Shown here piece by piece: positions 54,106 to 64,000 of a DNA stretch of 64,000 bases. Position numbers and translations under genes: made by a program. This stretch comes from Lysobacterales bacterium 15-68-25 (GTDB lineage: Bacteria > Pseudomonadota > Gammaproteobacteria > Xanthomonadales > Rhodanobacteraceae). Every line of letters begins with the position of its first letter. The stretch's first letter is position 1. The DNA is taken from positions 62,001-126,000 of the forward strand of contig NCKB01000007.1 of the NCBI GenBank assembly GCA_002279065.1. The letters run 5' to 3'. The notes beneath the pieces are model-generated. The model was not told where the DNA came from and ran no database searches. It saw only the letters and a program-made list of their open reading frames with translations.

Positions 54106-55374
54106 ATGAAAGAAGCCGTCGCCTCAGTCTCCGCCCCCGCCGCACCTGCAACCCTCAACAGCGAGCAGCCGTTGCCGGTGGTACGCCTGCCGATGCTCGA
54201 CGCCAAGCGCCAGCTGTTCGCCTACGAGATCCTGTTCCATCGCGAAGGTATCGACGAGGCCGCGCTGATGCAGCGGGTGCTGTCGACCATCCTCGATGGC
54301 GCCCTCACCCGCCTGGTACGCGGCAACCGGACCTTCCTGCGCCTGTCGCGCGATCTGCTGCTGGATCAGACCGACGTGCTGCTGCACCAGCCGCGCTTCG
54401 GCGTGCTGCTCGCGCCGGACGCGGCCCAGGACGCCCCCCTGATGGAACGCCTCCAGCAGATGGCGCAGCGCGGCTGCCTGCTGATGCTCGATGTCACCGA
54501 CGCGGAGTTGGCCGGCTCGGCCGCGCTGGAGGCATTGCTGCAGATCGTGCAGTTCGTGCGCCTGGATGCCAGCCGGATGGCTCCGGAGGTGCTGCGGGAA
54601 ACCAGCCAGCGGCTGCACGACCGTGGCATCTGGGTGGTCGCCGGCCAGGTCGACGACCACACCACCTACCAGCGCTGCCTGGAACTTCCGCTGCAGGCGA
54701 TCCAGGGCCGCTACCTGCTGATCCCGGAAACCGTCGAGGTGCCGGTGCTCACCGCCAACCGGCTGAGCATGCTGCGCCTGATGCGCGAGCTGCAGGAGTC
54801 CAACCCCGGTCCGGTCGAGCTGGGCGACATCATCCGCGACGACGCGATCCTCAGCTACAAGCTGCTGAGCTGCGTGAACTCGGCGTACTTCGCGCTGCCC
54901 CGGCAGCTGAAGTCGGTGCAGCAGGCGGCGATCTTCTTCGGCGTCACCCGCATGCGCAACTGGATCTACACCATGTCGCTCAGCGGGCTGGACGACCGTC
55001 CGCCGGAGCTGCTGCGCGCCGCGCTGATCCGCGCCCACATGTGCGAGAAGCTGGCCGCCGGTGCGGGCATGCCGCGCGACAAGCAGGAGATGGCCTTCAC
55101 CACCGGCCTGTTCTCGCTGCTCGACACGCTGATGTGCGCGCCGATGGAATTCGTGCTCAGCCACCTGCCGCTGGTACCTGAGATCGCCGATGCACTGGTT
55201 GGCGGCCGTGGCCCGTTCGGCCCGCTGCTGGAGCAGGTGTATGCCTGGGAAGCCGGCGAGCTCACCGGCCAGAACGCCCAGCCGCAACGCATCCAGCGGA
55301 TGGCGGCGATCTACCTGGAGGCCACCCAGTTCGCCGACCAGGTGTTCTCGCACGCCGAGGGCCGGCCGAGCTGA
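54106..55374 (+). CDS. Degenerate EAL plus HDOD domain protein (YuxH-like)
   Basis: 422 aa. The N-terminal half (residues ~25-210) resembles an EAL domain (FAYEILFHREG; VRLDASRM; QAIQGRYLLIP), but the catalytic motif is altered (EIL with His in place of the motif Arg) and the D-D-F-G acidic pair is not seen, so it is probably inactive on c-di-GMP. The C-terminal half is an HDOD domain (PVELGDIIRDDAILSYKLLSCVNSAYF; VQQAAIFFGVTRMRNWI). It follows flgN by 56 bp on the same strand and may act as a scaffold or regulator in motility. Confidence 0.85.
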   Translation: MKEAVASVSAPAAPATLNSEQPLPVVRLPMLDAKRQLFAYEILFHREGIDEAALMQRVLSTILDGALTRLVRGNRTFLRLSRDLLLDQTDVLLHQPRFGVLLAPDAAQDAPLMERLQQMAQRGCLLMLDVTDAELAGSAALEALLQIVQFVRLDASRMAPEVLRETSQRLHDRGIWVVAGQVDDHTTYQRCLELPLQAIQGRYLLIPETVEVPVLTANRLSMLRLMRELQESNPGPVELGDIIRDDAILSYKLLSCVNSAYFALPRQLKSVQQAAIFFGVTRMRNWIYTMSLSGLDDRPPELLRAALIRAHMCEKLAAGAGMPRDKQEMAFTTGLFSLLDTLMCAPMEFVLSHLPLVPEIADALVGGRGPFGPLLEQVYAWEAGELTGQNAQPQRIQRMAAIYLEATQFADQVFSHAEGRPS

Positions 55375-55384
55375 GTGTTACCAC

Positions 55385-55408
55385 GCCGCGGCCCACCCGG
55401 GTCGCGGC
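55385..55408. terminator. Hairpin between convergent genes
   Basis: A 10-bp stem GCCGCGGCCC/GGGTCGCGGC (one G-T pair) with 4-nt loop ACCC lies between the converging HDOD and TMEM43 genes. No T-run is present. Confidence 0.5.
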
Positions 55409-55432
55409 ATCAGGCATCGAGGCCAGTACCAC

Positions 55433-56494
55433 TCAACCGTCGTCGTGGGTGCGTCGACGCCACAACGGCCACGCCGACAGCAGCAGGCCGAGCAAGGCGA
55501 TCTCGAACCAGTGCATGCTGGCTCGACTGCTGCCTCCCAGCCACATCACCCCGCCCACGGCACCGAGCACCAGCGCGCTCAACCCGAGCGGCAGCAGCAG
55601 GTCGCTCGGATGCTGGCGGCGCTCCCACAGCAGCATCAGCACGCCCAACGCAGCCAGCAAGCCCGCAACCACGCGACGGAGCAGAGCGCCGTCCGGTGGC
55701 ACCGGCAGGTCCGGAAAGATGTCCACCAGCGAGCGGTCGCCGATCTGTACTTCGTAACCCTTGCCGTCGGGCGCGTCATCGGCGGGTACCAGGGTATCGC
55801 CCTTGAGGCGCGCCACCAGGGTCACGGTCTGCAACGGCACCATCGACCAGCTCACCCGCAAGTCACCCAGCCGCGGAACGTCCGGATGCTCGCTGGTGGT
55901 CAGGTAGCCGTCGTACAGGGAGAAGCTCGCCGCAAGGTTCGGCGGAAGCGCCTTCGGATCCGGGGTCAGTCGGACACTGCCCGGCAGTGCGTGCAGCAGC
56001 ACCGGTGACAGCTTGAATCCGCCGACGTCGACCTGGCCGGCATCGAACTGGCGCCCGACGATCGGGAACCGCCTCGGGTTCGCGTGTCCGACCGGTTGCG
56101 TGAAGTGGCTCGAATCCACCGGCCGGTCGACCCAGTCCAGTTCGTAGTGGGCTTCGCCCCCGACCACCACCTCGCGCCACTGGAACATCTCCACGTGACG
56201 CACCAGCCCCGGAGTCGCGGCGCTCTGGTTGAAATCGACGTCCCGCGGCGGAGCGACCACGTCGATCGGCCCGGCGACACGCACCATGTAGCCGTACAGG
56301 CCGGGGCGTGGGCCGTGCTGGTGCGCCATGTCGATCACCTCGCCGCCATGGCGCTGTTCGGCCTGGCGGTAGGCGAGCAAGGCGTTCTCGGTGGATGCGA
56401 GCAGACCCAGCGCCCCCAGCAGCAGCACGGCACCAAGGACCTTCAGCAGGGCGCTGCCGGTGACCTGCCTCTTCGATGGATGCATCCGCGCCAT
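55433..56494 (-). CDS. TMEM43/LUMA family membrane protein
   Basis: 353 aa. One N-terminal membrane helix (ALLKVLGAVLLLGALGLLAS), a large soluble part (GPRPGLYGYMVRVAGPIDV; VEMFQWRE; YELDWVDRPVDSSHFTQP... PRRFPIVGRQFDA) and about three C-terminal helices match the family, whose bacterial role is unknown. The Q-W-x-E and DSS-F motifs around residue 105-130 are family marks. Its ATG overlaps the MBL gene stop (TGATG), so the two are coupled. Confidence 0.82.
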   Translation of the reverse strand: MARMHPSKRQVTGSALLKVLGAVLLLGALGLLASTENALLAYRQAEQRHGGEVIDMAHQHGPRPGLYGYMVRVAGPIDVVAPPRDVDFNQSAATPGLVRHVEMFQWREVVVGGEAHYELDWVDRPVDSSHFTQPVGHANPRRFPIVGRQFDAGQVDVGGFKLSPVLLHALPGSVRLTPDPKALPPNLAASFSLYDGYLTTSEHPDVPRLGDLRVSWSMVPLQTVTLVARLKGDTLVPADDAPDGKGYEVQIGDRSLVDIFPDLPVPPDGALLRRVVAGLLAALGVLMLLWERRQHPSDLLLPLGLSALVLGAVGGVMWLGGSSRASMHWFEIALLGLLLSAWPLWRRRTHDDG

Positions 56495-57357
56495 CAGGCC
56501 GTTACCTCCGCCAGAGCACCGGCGATCTCGCTTCGCTCGTTGCGCGTACCGAATCGGCCGCGCTCGTCGCGCACGACCTCGGCCAACGCGCAGTCATGGT
56601 CGTGGGTGAAGAACAGCCGCACTCCGCGCGCCAGCTTGTCCTCCAGGAATGCCCGCTTCTCGTCGATCAGCTTCTCCGGCCAGCGGTCGTAGCCCATCGT
56701 GATCGGCAAGTGCACCCAGTAGCGGCCTGGAATCAGGTCGGCACAGAACACCAACCCGCCGACTTCGGCCATCATCAGGCCGGGTGTGTGGCCGTCGGAG
56801 AAATGAAAGCGCACCGACTGGCCCAGTGCCTGCGAATGGGGGCCATCGACCAGTTCCAGCCGTCCGGAAGCCCCGAGCAGGGCCGACAACTCGGGAATGA
56901 ACGAGGCGCGGTCGCGCGGATGCGGGTGCAAGGCCCGACGCCAGTGCTCGGCTCCCACCAGGAAGCGCGCGTTGGGAAAAAGTAGGCGCGGCGGCTCGCC
57001 CTGCGCCCACGGCGCCAGCAGGCCGCCGGCATGATCGAAGTGCAGGTGCGACAGCACCACCACGTCGATGTCCTCGTGCGAGAGCCCGATCGCGGCGAGC
57101 GAGTCGAGCAGCACGTGGCGATCCTCCACCACGCCGAAGCGCTCGCGCAGGGCCGGTTCGAAGAACGCGCCGATGCCGGTTTCGAACAGCACGTTGCGGC
57201 CGCCCAGGTTTTTCACCAGCAGGCAGCGGCAGGCCAGCGGGATACGGTTCTCGGCGTCCGGCTCGATCCAGCGCGACCACAGCGCGCGGGGCGCGTTGCC
57301 GAACATGGCGCCGCCGTCGAGTCGCTGCGAATTGCCGGTGAGGGAGAAGAATTCCAT
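56494..57357 (-). CDS. Metallo-beta-lactamase fold hydrolase
   Basis: 287 aa. The zinc motif H-x-H-x-D-H is HLHFDH, with further ligands in GAEHWR, SDGHTPG and [25 protein letters not shown] is the entry strand. No signal peptide. It is likely a cytosolic hydrolase of a lactone, thioester or similar; the substrate is not known. It lies in the rsmD-coaD-lipoprotein-ferredoxin run and is coupled to the TMEM43 gene. Confidence 0.85.
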   Translation of the reverse strand: MEFFSLTGNSQRLDGGAMFGNAPRALWSRWIEPDAENRIPLACRCLLVKNLGGRNVLFETGIGAFFEPALRERFGVVEDRHVLLDSLAAIGLSHEDIDVVVLSHLHFDHAGGLLAPWAQGEPPRLLFPNARFLVGAEHWRRALHPHPRDRASFIPELSALLGASGRLELVDGPHSQALGQSVRFHFSDGHTPGLMMAEVGGLVFCADLIPGRYWVHLPITMGYDRWPEKLIDEKRAFLEDKLARGVRLFFTHDHDCALAEVVRDERGRFGTRNERSEIAGALAEVTA

Positions 57358-57387
57358 GGGTCGGCCACTGACGTGGAGGGGGCCGAC

Positions 57388-57648
57388 TCAATGGCCGCTG
57401 GCGGCCCGGGTCAGCTGTCGGTACTTCAGATCAAGCTGTTCGTCGGTTTCCACATGGTCCGGGTCGACGATGATGCACTCGACCGGGCAGACCACCACGC
57501 ACTGCGGTTCGTCGAAATGCCCGTGGCACTCCGTGCAGCGGGCGGGATCGATCACGTAGAACTCCTCGCCCAACGAGATCGCCTGGTTCGGGCAAGCCGG
57601 TTCGCAGACATCGCAGTTGACGCAGGTATCGAGGATTTTGAGTGACAT
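57388..57648 (-). CDS. 2[4Fe-4S] ferredoxin, YfhL-like
   Basis: 86 aa. Two cluster motifs: C-V-N-C-D-V-C-E-P-A-C-P at the start, and a second set (CTECHGHFDEPQCVVVCPVECI) with an insertion between cysteines, as in YfhL/Fdx proteins. It carries electrons in the cytoplasm. ATG 57648 begins the conserved MSLKILD. It sits 60 bp after the lipoprotein gene and 30 bp before the MBL gene. Confidence 0.93.
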   Translation of the reverse strand: MSLKILDTCVNCDVCEPACPNQAISLGEEFYVIDPARCTECHGHFDEPQCVVVCPVECIIVDPDHVETDEQLDLKYRQLTRAASGH

Positions 57649-57708
57649 GGCAACTGCACGCACCCGCCCGCCCCGGCCGATGACCGGAAGCGGGACGGGC
57701 ACGGATCA

Positions 57709-60506
<2,798 letters not shown>

Positions 60507-60521
60507 GCGGGGTCCTGCCCG

Positions 60522-61580
60522 GTGAGCCGACGCTGGCGGCTCGTTCTGCTTGGCATCGCCGGCGTGGCCGGCGTGCTGCTGCTGGGCACGGTCATCGGGG
60601 TGTACTGGCTGCTGCAGCCGGACCGTTTCACCGCGTCGCTGCAGGCGCAGGCCCGGGCGGTGGGCCTCGAGCTGAACCTGGCCAGCCCGGCGCGTCCCGC
60701 GCTTTTTCCACGCCCGGCGCTGGAGCTGCAGGGCATCACGCTCAACGAGTCCGGTGCGACGATGCCGATCCTGCTGGCCGCGCGGGGACGACTGGCCCTG
60801 CCCTGGCACACACTGTTCGGCGGCCCGACCACGATTTCCCGACTGGAGATCGACGCGCCGCGGGTGGACCTCGATGCACTGCGGAGCTGGCTGGATCACT
60901 TGCCATCCAGCGAGGGCGGGCGTCCGCCGCAGATTCCGCGCATCGACACCGGCATCCTGATCAGCCGTGCGAGCGTGGTCCGCAGCAACAACATCCTGCT
61001 CGACAACCTGGCGCTGGAGACCGGGCAGCTGCGTCCGGGCAAGCCGTTCTCGCTGGACCTCACCGCCCGCGACGCGAATGGCGACCCGGTTCAGCTGCGA
61101 CTGCTGGCGACCCCGCGCACCAGCGGCGAAGGGATGAGCTTCGAGAACATCAACCTGCACCTCTCGCATGGAGCGGGCACGTCGATCGACCTGCGCGGTG
61201 GCGCACGCTGGCACGGTGCGGCCGACGCCTCTGCCGATCTGGGCGGCCATGTCGATCTCGCCGACGCGGGGCGCTACGACCTGTCGCTGCAGCTGACGCC
61301 GGCCAACGCGCGTGACCCACTGCTGCTCAAGCTGCACCTGGCCGGCCCCGGACGGAACGCAGACGTGCGCCTGCCACCGCTGCAACTGGCCAGTTGGTGG
61401 TCGCAGCTGACCGACGCGGAGGGCGGGCAGCTCGGCATGCCACCGGGCAGCGGCCACGTCGACGTCGACCATGTCGAGCTCGGCGGCGTCAGCGCCGAGG
61501 GGCTCCGCCTGGACCTCGGTGAAGGGATTCCCGCCGCAGCCGCCAGTGCTCCGGCTCCGGCAAGCAGCGCATCGCCATGA
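60522..61580 (+). CDS. AsmA-like protein
   Basis: 352 aa. One N-terminal membrane helix (LVLLGIAGVAGVLLLGTVIGVYWLL) then a periplasmic beta-rich part: ISRLEIDAPRVDLDALRSWL, NILLDNLALETGQLRPGKPFSLDLTAR, HGAADASADLGGHVDL. This is the pattern of AsmA-family proteins that help move phospholipids or assemble the outer membrane. The start is GTG. It overlaps mutY by 4 bp (ATGA) and ends in a Pro/Ala-rich tail; it is shorter than AsmA. Confidence 0.78.
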   Translation: MSRRWRLVLLGIAGVAGVLLLGTVIGVYWLLQPDRFTASLQAQARAVGLELNLASPARPALFPRPALELQGITLNESGATMPILLAARGRLALPWHTLFGGPTTISRLEIDAPRVDLDALRSWLDHLPSSEGGRPPQIPRIDTGILISRASVVRSNNILLDNLALETGQLRPGKPFSLDLTARDANGDPVQLRLLATPRTSGEGMSFENINLHLSHGAGTSIDLRGGARWHGAADASADLGGHVDLADAGRYDLSLQLTPANARDPLLLKLHLAGPGRNADVRLPPLQLASWWSQLTDAEGGQLGMPPGSGHVDVDHVELGGVSAEGLRLDLGEGIPAAAASAPAPASSASP

Positions 61581-62653
61581 GCGACCGGTTCGCCGAACGC
61601 CTGCTGCGCTGGTTCGACCGGCACGGCCGCAAGGACCTGCCCTGGCAGCAGACCGGGCCGGACGGGCGGCGCGATGCCTATCGCGTGTGGCTCTCCGAGG
61701 TGATGCTGCAGCAGACCCAGGTAACCACCGTCATTCCCTACTTCAACCGGTTCATCGGGACGCTGCCCACGCTGCGCGACCTCGCCGAAGCCGACGAGGA
61801 CACCGTGCTGGCGCTGTGGTCGGGGCTGGGCTATTACCGGCGCGCGCGTTTTCTGCACCGCGCGGCGCAACGTTGCCTGACCGATCACGGGGGCGAGCTG
61901 CCGCGCGACATCGATGCGCTGCTCGCCCTGCCCGGGATCGGACGCTCCACCGCGGGGGCGATCCTGGCCCAGGCGCACGGACTGCGCTTCCCGATCCTCG
62001 ACGGCAACGTCAAGCGCGTACTCGCCCGCGTCCACGGCGTGCACGGAGATACCGGACAATCAACTGTCGAAAGGACGCTGTGGGAACATGCCGATGCGCA
62101 CACCCCGGCCGTCCGGACCGCCGACTATACCCAGGCGATCATGGACCTTGGCGCCACCGTCTGCACCCGCAGTCAGCCGCGCTGCAGCGACTGCCCCGCG
62201 CGCAAGGACTGCATCGCGCTGCGCGACGACCTGACCACGCAACTGCCCACTCCCAGGCCGGGCAAGCGCACACCGACGCGCCACACCGTGATGTTGGTGC
62301 TCCGCGATTCCAACGGCCGCGTGCTGCTGGAGCGCCGCGGCCCGCATGGCGTGTGGGCGGGACTGTGGAGTCTCCCGGAGGCAACCTCGCCCGAGGATGC
62401 ATGGCGTGCCGCAAGCCAGCTTGCCCGGCTCGACGACGCGCGCGCTCTACCGCCCTTCACCCATGTCTTCAGTCACTTCAAGCTGGCCGCGGAGCCCTGG
62501 CTGTTCGATCGCGTGCACCCCCTGACCGGCGTCGCCGACCGGCCGGAGGCGCGCTGGATCGCCCCGTCCCGGGGCATGCAGTTGGGTTTGCCCACCCCGA
62601 TACGTAACCTGCTCGCCTCGCTGGCCGACAGCTTCCCGGAGAACACCCCATGA
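61577..62653 (+). CDS. mutY: A/G-specific adenine glycosylase
   Basis: 358 aa. It removes adenine opposite 8-oxoguanine. HhH motif [13 protein letters not shown], catalytic Glu in [11 protein letters not shown] and Asp in [12 protein letters not shown], FeS cluster C-x6-C-x2-C-x5-C ([17 protein letters not shown]), and a C-terminal NUDIX-like domain ([22 protein letters not shown]). It is coupled to yggX by a 4-bp overlap. Confidence 0.96.
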   Translation: MSDRFAERLLRWFDRHGRKDLPWQQTGPDGRRDAYRVWLSEVMLQQTQVTTVIPYFNRFIGTLPTLRDLAEADEDTVLALWSGLGYYRRARFLHRAAQRCLTDHGGELPRDIDALLALPGIGRSTAGAILAQAHGLRFPILDGNVKRVLARVHGVHGDTGQSTVERTLWEHADAHTPAVRTADYTQAIMDLGATVCTRSQPRCSDCPARKDCIALRDDLTTQLPTPRPGKRTPTRHTVMLVLRDSNGRVLLERRGPHGVWAGLWSLPEATSPEDAWRAASQLARLDDARALPPFTHVFSHFKLAAEPWLFDRVHPLTGVADRPEARWIAPSRGMQLGLPTPIRNLLASLADSFPENTP

Positions 62654-62928
62654 GCCGCACCATCCACTGCAGCAAGCTCGGTATCGATGCCGAGGGACTC
62701 GACTTCGCGCCCTGGCCGGGTGCGCTCGGCCAGCGCATCTACCTGGAGATCTCCAAGCCGGCCTGGCAGCAATGGCTGGCGCACCAGACCATGCTGATCA
62801 ACGAGAACCGGCTCAATCCGCTCGATCCGTCCGCACGCTCTTTCCTGGCCCGCGAGATGGAGAAGTACCTCTTCGAAGGAGGTGCCGAACAACCGGCCGG
62901 CTATGTGCCGCCCGACGCGGAGTCTTGA
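62650..62928 (+). CDS. yggX: Fe(2+)-trafficking / oxidative damage protection protein
   Basis: 92 aa, typical size. Conserved [53 protein letters not shown] and [18 protein letters not shown] segments. It protects FeS proteins, which suits its link to MutY. Its ATG overlaps the mutY stop. Confidence 0.96.
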   Translation: MSRTIHCSKLGIDAEGLDFAPWPGALGQRIYLEISKPAWQQWLAHQTMLINENRLNPLDPSARSFLAREMEKYLFEGGAEQPAGYVPPDAES

Positions 62929-62953
62929 CGGCATCGCATGCTTCCAGTTTAAT
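62925..62953 (+). promoter_or_regulatory. Sigma-70 promoter of the tRNA-Phe gene
   Basis: TTGACG - 17 bp - TTTAAT, five of six bases in each box; the -35 overlaps the yggX stop codon. GCGCGGC follows the -10, a GC-rich discriminator typical of stringently controlled tRNA genes. Confidence 0.75.
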
Positions 62954-63013
62954 GCGCGGCTCCACGAGGCACCGGTCGCCACCGGATGACCTCGGCGAAG
63001 ATGCAAAACCCGT

Positions 63014-63089
63014 GGCCGGGTAGCTCAGTTGGTAGAGCAGGGGATTGAAAATCCCCGTGTCGGCGGTTCGATTCCGTCCCCGGCCACCA
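63014..63089 (+). tRNA. tRNA-Phe (anticodon GAA)
   Basis: 76 nt with encoded CCA (63087-63089). The acceptor stem GGCCGGG (63014-63020) pairs with CCCGGCC (63079-63085); the D-arm is GCTC...GAGC, the anticodon stem GGGGA/TCCCC with loop TTGAAAA (anticodon 63047-63049), and the T-arm contains GGTTCGATTCC. It has its own promoter and terminator. Confidence 0.97.
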
Positions 63090-63100
63090 TCGATTCCAGA

Positions 63101-63125
63101 AAGCCCGCCGCCAGGCGGGCTTTTT
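63101..63125 (+). terminator. Intrinsic terminator after tRNA-Phe
   Basis: AAGCCCGCC-GCCA-GGCGGGCTT with T's to 63125, a clear rho-independent terminator. The rest of the region to 63299 shows no other feature beyond the ribosome site of the next gene. Confidence 0.92.
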
Positions 63126-63299
63126 CGTTGACTCTCCGCGCCAACGACCCGCGCCTGACTTTCCGCAGTTGCGATGCAGCTCACGGAATCGCACTCTCGC
63201 TCTGCTTCACTCGGACGGCAGGCCAACCCGCCGGGGCGGCCTGTCGCCCGTTGTTGCACTCCACGGATGCTCCACACCCACACTCAAGGGGATACATCA

Positions 63300-63743
63300 A
63301 TGATCAGGAAATCAGGAGTTGCGCTTCTTTCGTCCGCTCTGCTCGTCATGGGGCTTGCGACCAGCGCCATGGCCACGGATACCCCGTCTTCGGGGCTCGG
63401 CCAATCGTGGCCCAACGCCACCGACGTCAGTGCGAATCCACACTGGCACGTGTATGTGTTCGACAAGGACGGCATCCGCTACGTCCAGGTGAACGACCTC
63501 AATGGCAGTGTGCACGGCGCGATCGCCACCGCCGGCGGGCAGGTACTGGTGCTGCCGATCGGCAGCGACTCGCAGAACGTTTCGACTGCGACGAGCACGA
63601 CGACCGGCACGTCGTCGCAGACGGTCTACAGCGACAGCCAGGTCACCATCAGCGCCACGCCGCTGAGCACCGGCGCCACGCAGTTGACCGTCACGGCCAC
63701 CTGCACCGGCGACCCTCTCGAGTGCAACACGCACCTGAACTAG
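63300..63743 (+). CDS. Small exported protein of unknown function
   Basis: 147 aa. A signal peptide (VALLSSALLVMGLATSAMA-T) precedes a mature domain of strands (HWHVYVFDKDGIRYVQVNDLNG; HGAIATAGGQVLVLPIGSD), a Ser/Thr-rich middle, and a C-terminal strand pair ending in CTGDPLEC, probably one disulfide. AAGGGGA precedes ATG 63300 by 7 nt. I do not recognise the family. Confidence 0.75.
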   Translation: MIRKSGVALLSSALLVMGLATSAMATDTPSSGLGQSWPNATDVSANPHWHVYVFDKDGIRYVQVNDLNGSVHGAIATAGGQVLVLPIGSDSQNVSTATSTTTGTSSQTVYSDSQVTISATPLSTGATQLTVTATCTGDPLECNTHLN

Positions 63744-63771
63744 GCGTCGTAACGTCGCACTGACGGATCAG

Positions 63772-63816
63772 TCGACGCCGCGGGACGAACCTTCAGGTTC
63801 GATCGCGCGGCGTCGA
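63772..63816. terminator. Nested hairpin between convergent genes
   Basis: An outer 11-bp stem TCGACGCCGCG/CGCGGCGTCGA encloses an inner 7-bp stem CGAACCT/AGGTTCG. It lies between the exported-protein gene and the partial minus-strand gene, so it may stop both. Confidence 0.5.
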
Positions 63817-63819
63817 TCT

Positions 63820-64000
63820 TCAGGCCCTGGCCAGGGACAGGCTCAGGTGCACAGACTCGTCAGCCAGCCGCTCGCGCAACACGCCGCCGAACAGCGAGAT
63901 ACGGTCCCTCACCGCATCGGGGCCCAGGCCGCTGGCGGAGAGTCCCATCGAAAGCTCGCGCAGGCGCTCGGCCGGCATTGCGGCAGCAGCGCTGCGCGAT
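63820..64000 (-). CDS. Partial CDS, C-terminus of an unknown protein
   Basis: The frame is open to the window edge; the last ~60 residues are visible, ending RISLFGGVLRERLADESVHLSLSLARA. High third-position GC and the hairpin at its end support a real gene. The family is not recognised and the start lies outside the window. Confidence 0.5.
   Translation of the reverse strand, partial: SRSAAAAMPAERLRELSMGLSASGLGPDAVRDRISLFGGVLRERLADESVHLSLSLARA

Overview
The window reads as a chromosomal segment of a GC-rich, motile, Gram-negative gammaproteobacterium, most likely order Xanthomonadales (Lysobacterales), probably near Rhodanobacter/Dyella. This is inferred from gene content and codon bias, not from a marker gene search. 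Supporting points are FleQ with sigma-54 and sigma-28 flagellar promoters, CRP/Clp-type sites, FlgJ with a hydrolase domain, the egtBD pair, and an integron attC site of the kind common in this order. No rRNA, insertion sequence, phage gene or CRISPR array was seen.

Layout. (1) 1-987: a low-GC GIY-YIG/DUF4357 gene ending in an attC-like site, read as the last cassette of an integron lying to the left. (2) 1142-25156: housekeeping and accessory genes: periplasmic cyclophilin, ArsR regulator divergent from an old-yellow-enzyme reductase, an orphan chemoreceptor with a sigma-28 promoter, an ABC exporter divergent from a YqjI-like PadR regulator, an EamA transporter, rlmJ, slp, a CDF metal transporter, a VOC protein, a GNAT acetyltransferase, mfd, a FAD oxidoreductase, egtBD (ergothioneine), two small exported proteins, rlmKL with an overlapping hydrolase, an AmpD-like amidase and a flavin reductase.

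(3) 25425-55374: a flagellar/chemotaxis island. The minus strand carries, from high to low coordinates, cheV, flgBCDEFGHIJKL, fliC, fliDST, a PilZ-like gene, fleQ and fliEFGH-orf144-fliIJK. The plus strand carries a soluble chemoreceptor with flgA, flgMN and a degenerate-EAL/HDOD protein. Promoter motifs fit a FleQ/RpoN to FliA cascade: sigma-54 sites precede fliK, fliE, fliD, flgB and the receptor-flgA pair; sigma-28 sites precede fliC, cheV, flgM and the distant orphan receptor. Two CRP/Clp-like palindromes lie upstream of fleQ. The export-gate and C-ring genes (fliL-R, flhAB, flhFG, fliA) and the che kinase genes are not in the window. A 144-codon frame between fliH and fliI overlaps both neighbours by 4 bp and may be an undescribed flagellar gene.

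(4) 55433-64000: a minus-strand run rsmD-coaD-lipoprotein-ferredoxin-MBL hydrolase-TMEM43 protein, then plus-strand ftsY, AsmA-like, mutY, yggX, tRNA-Phe and a small exported protein. A minus-strand gene is cut by the window end.

Most genes are tightly packed, and ATGA, GTGA or TGATG stop/start overlaps are common. The most unusual items are the integron cassette, the fliH/fliI intergenic frame, the regulatory sites upstream of fleQ, and the sigma-28 promoter on the unlinked receptor.
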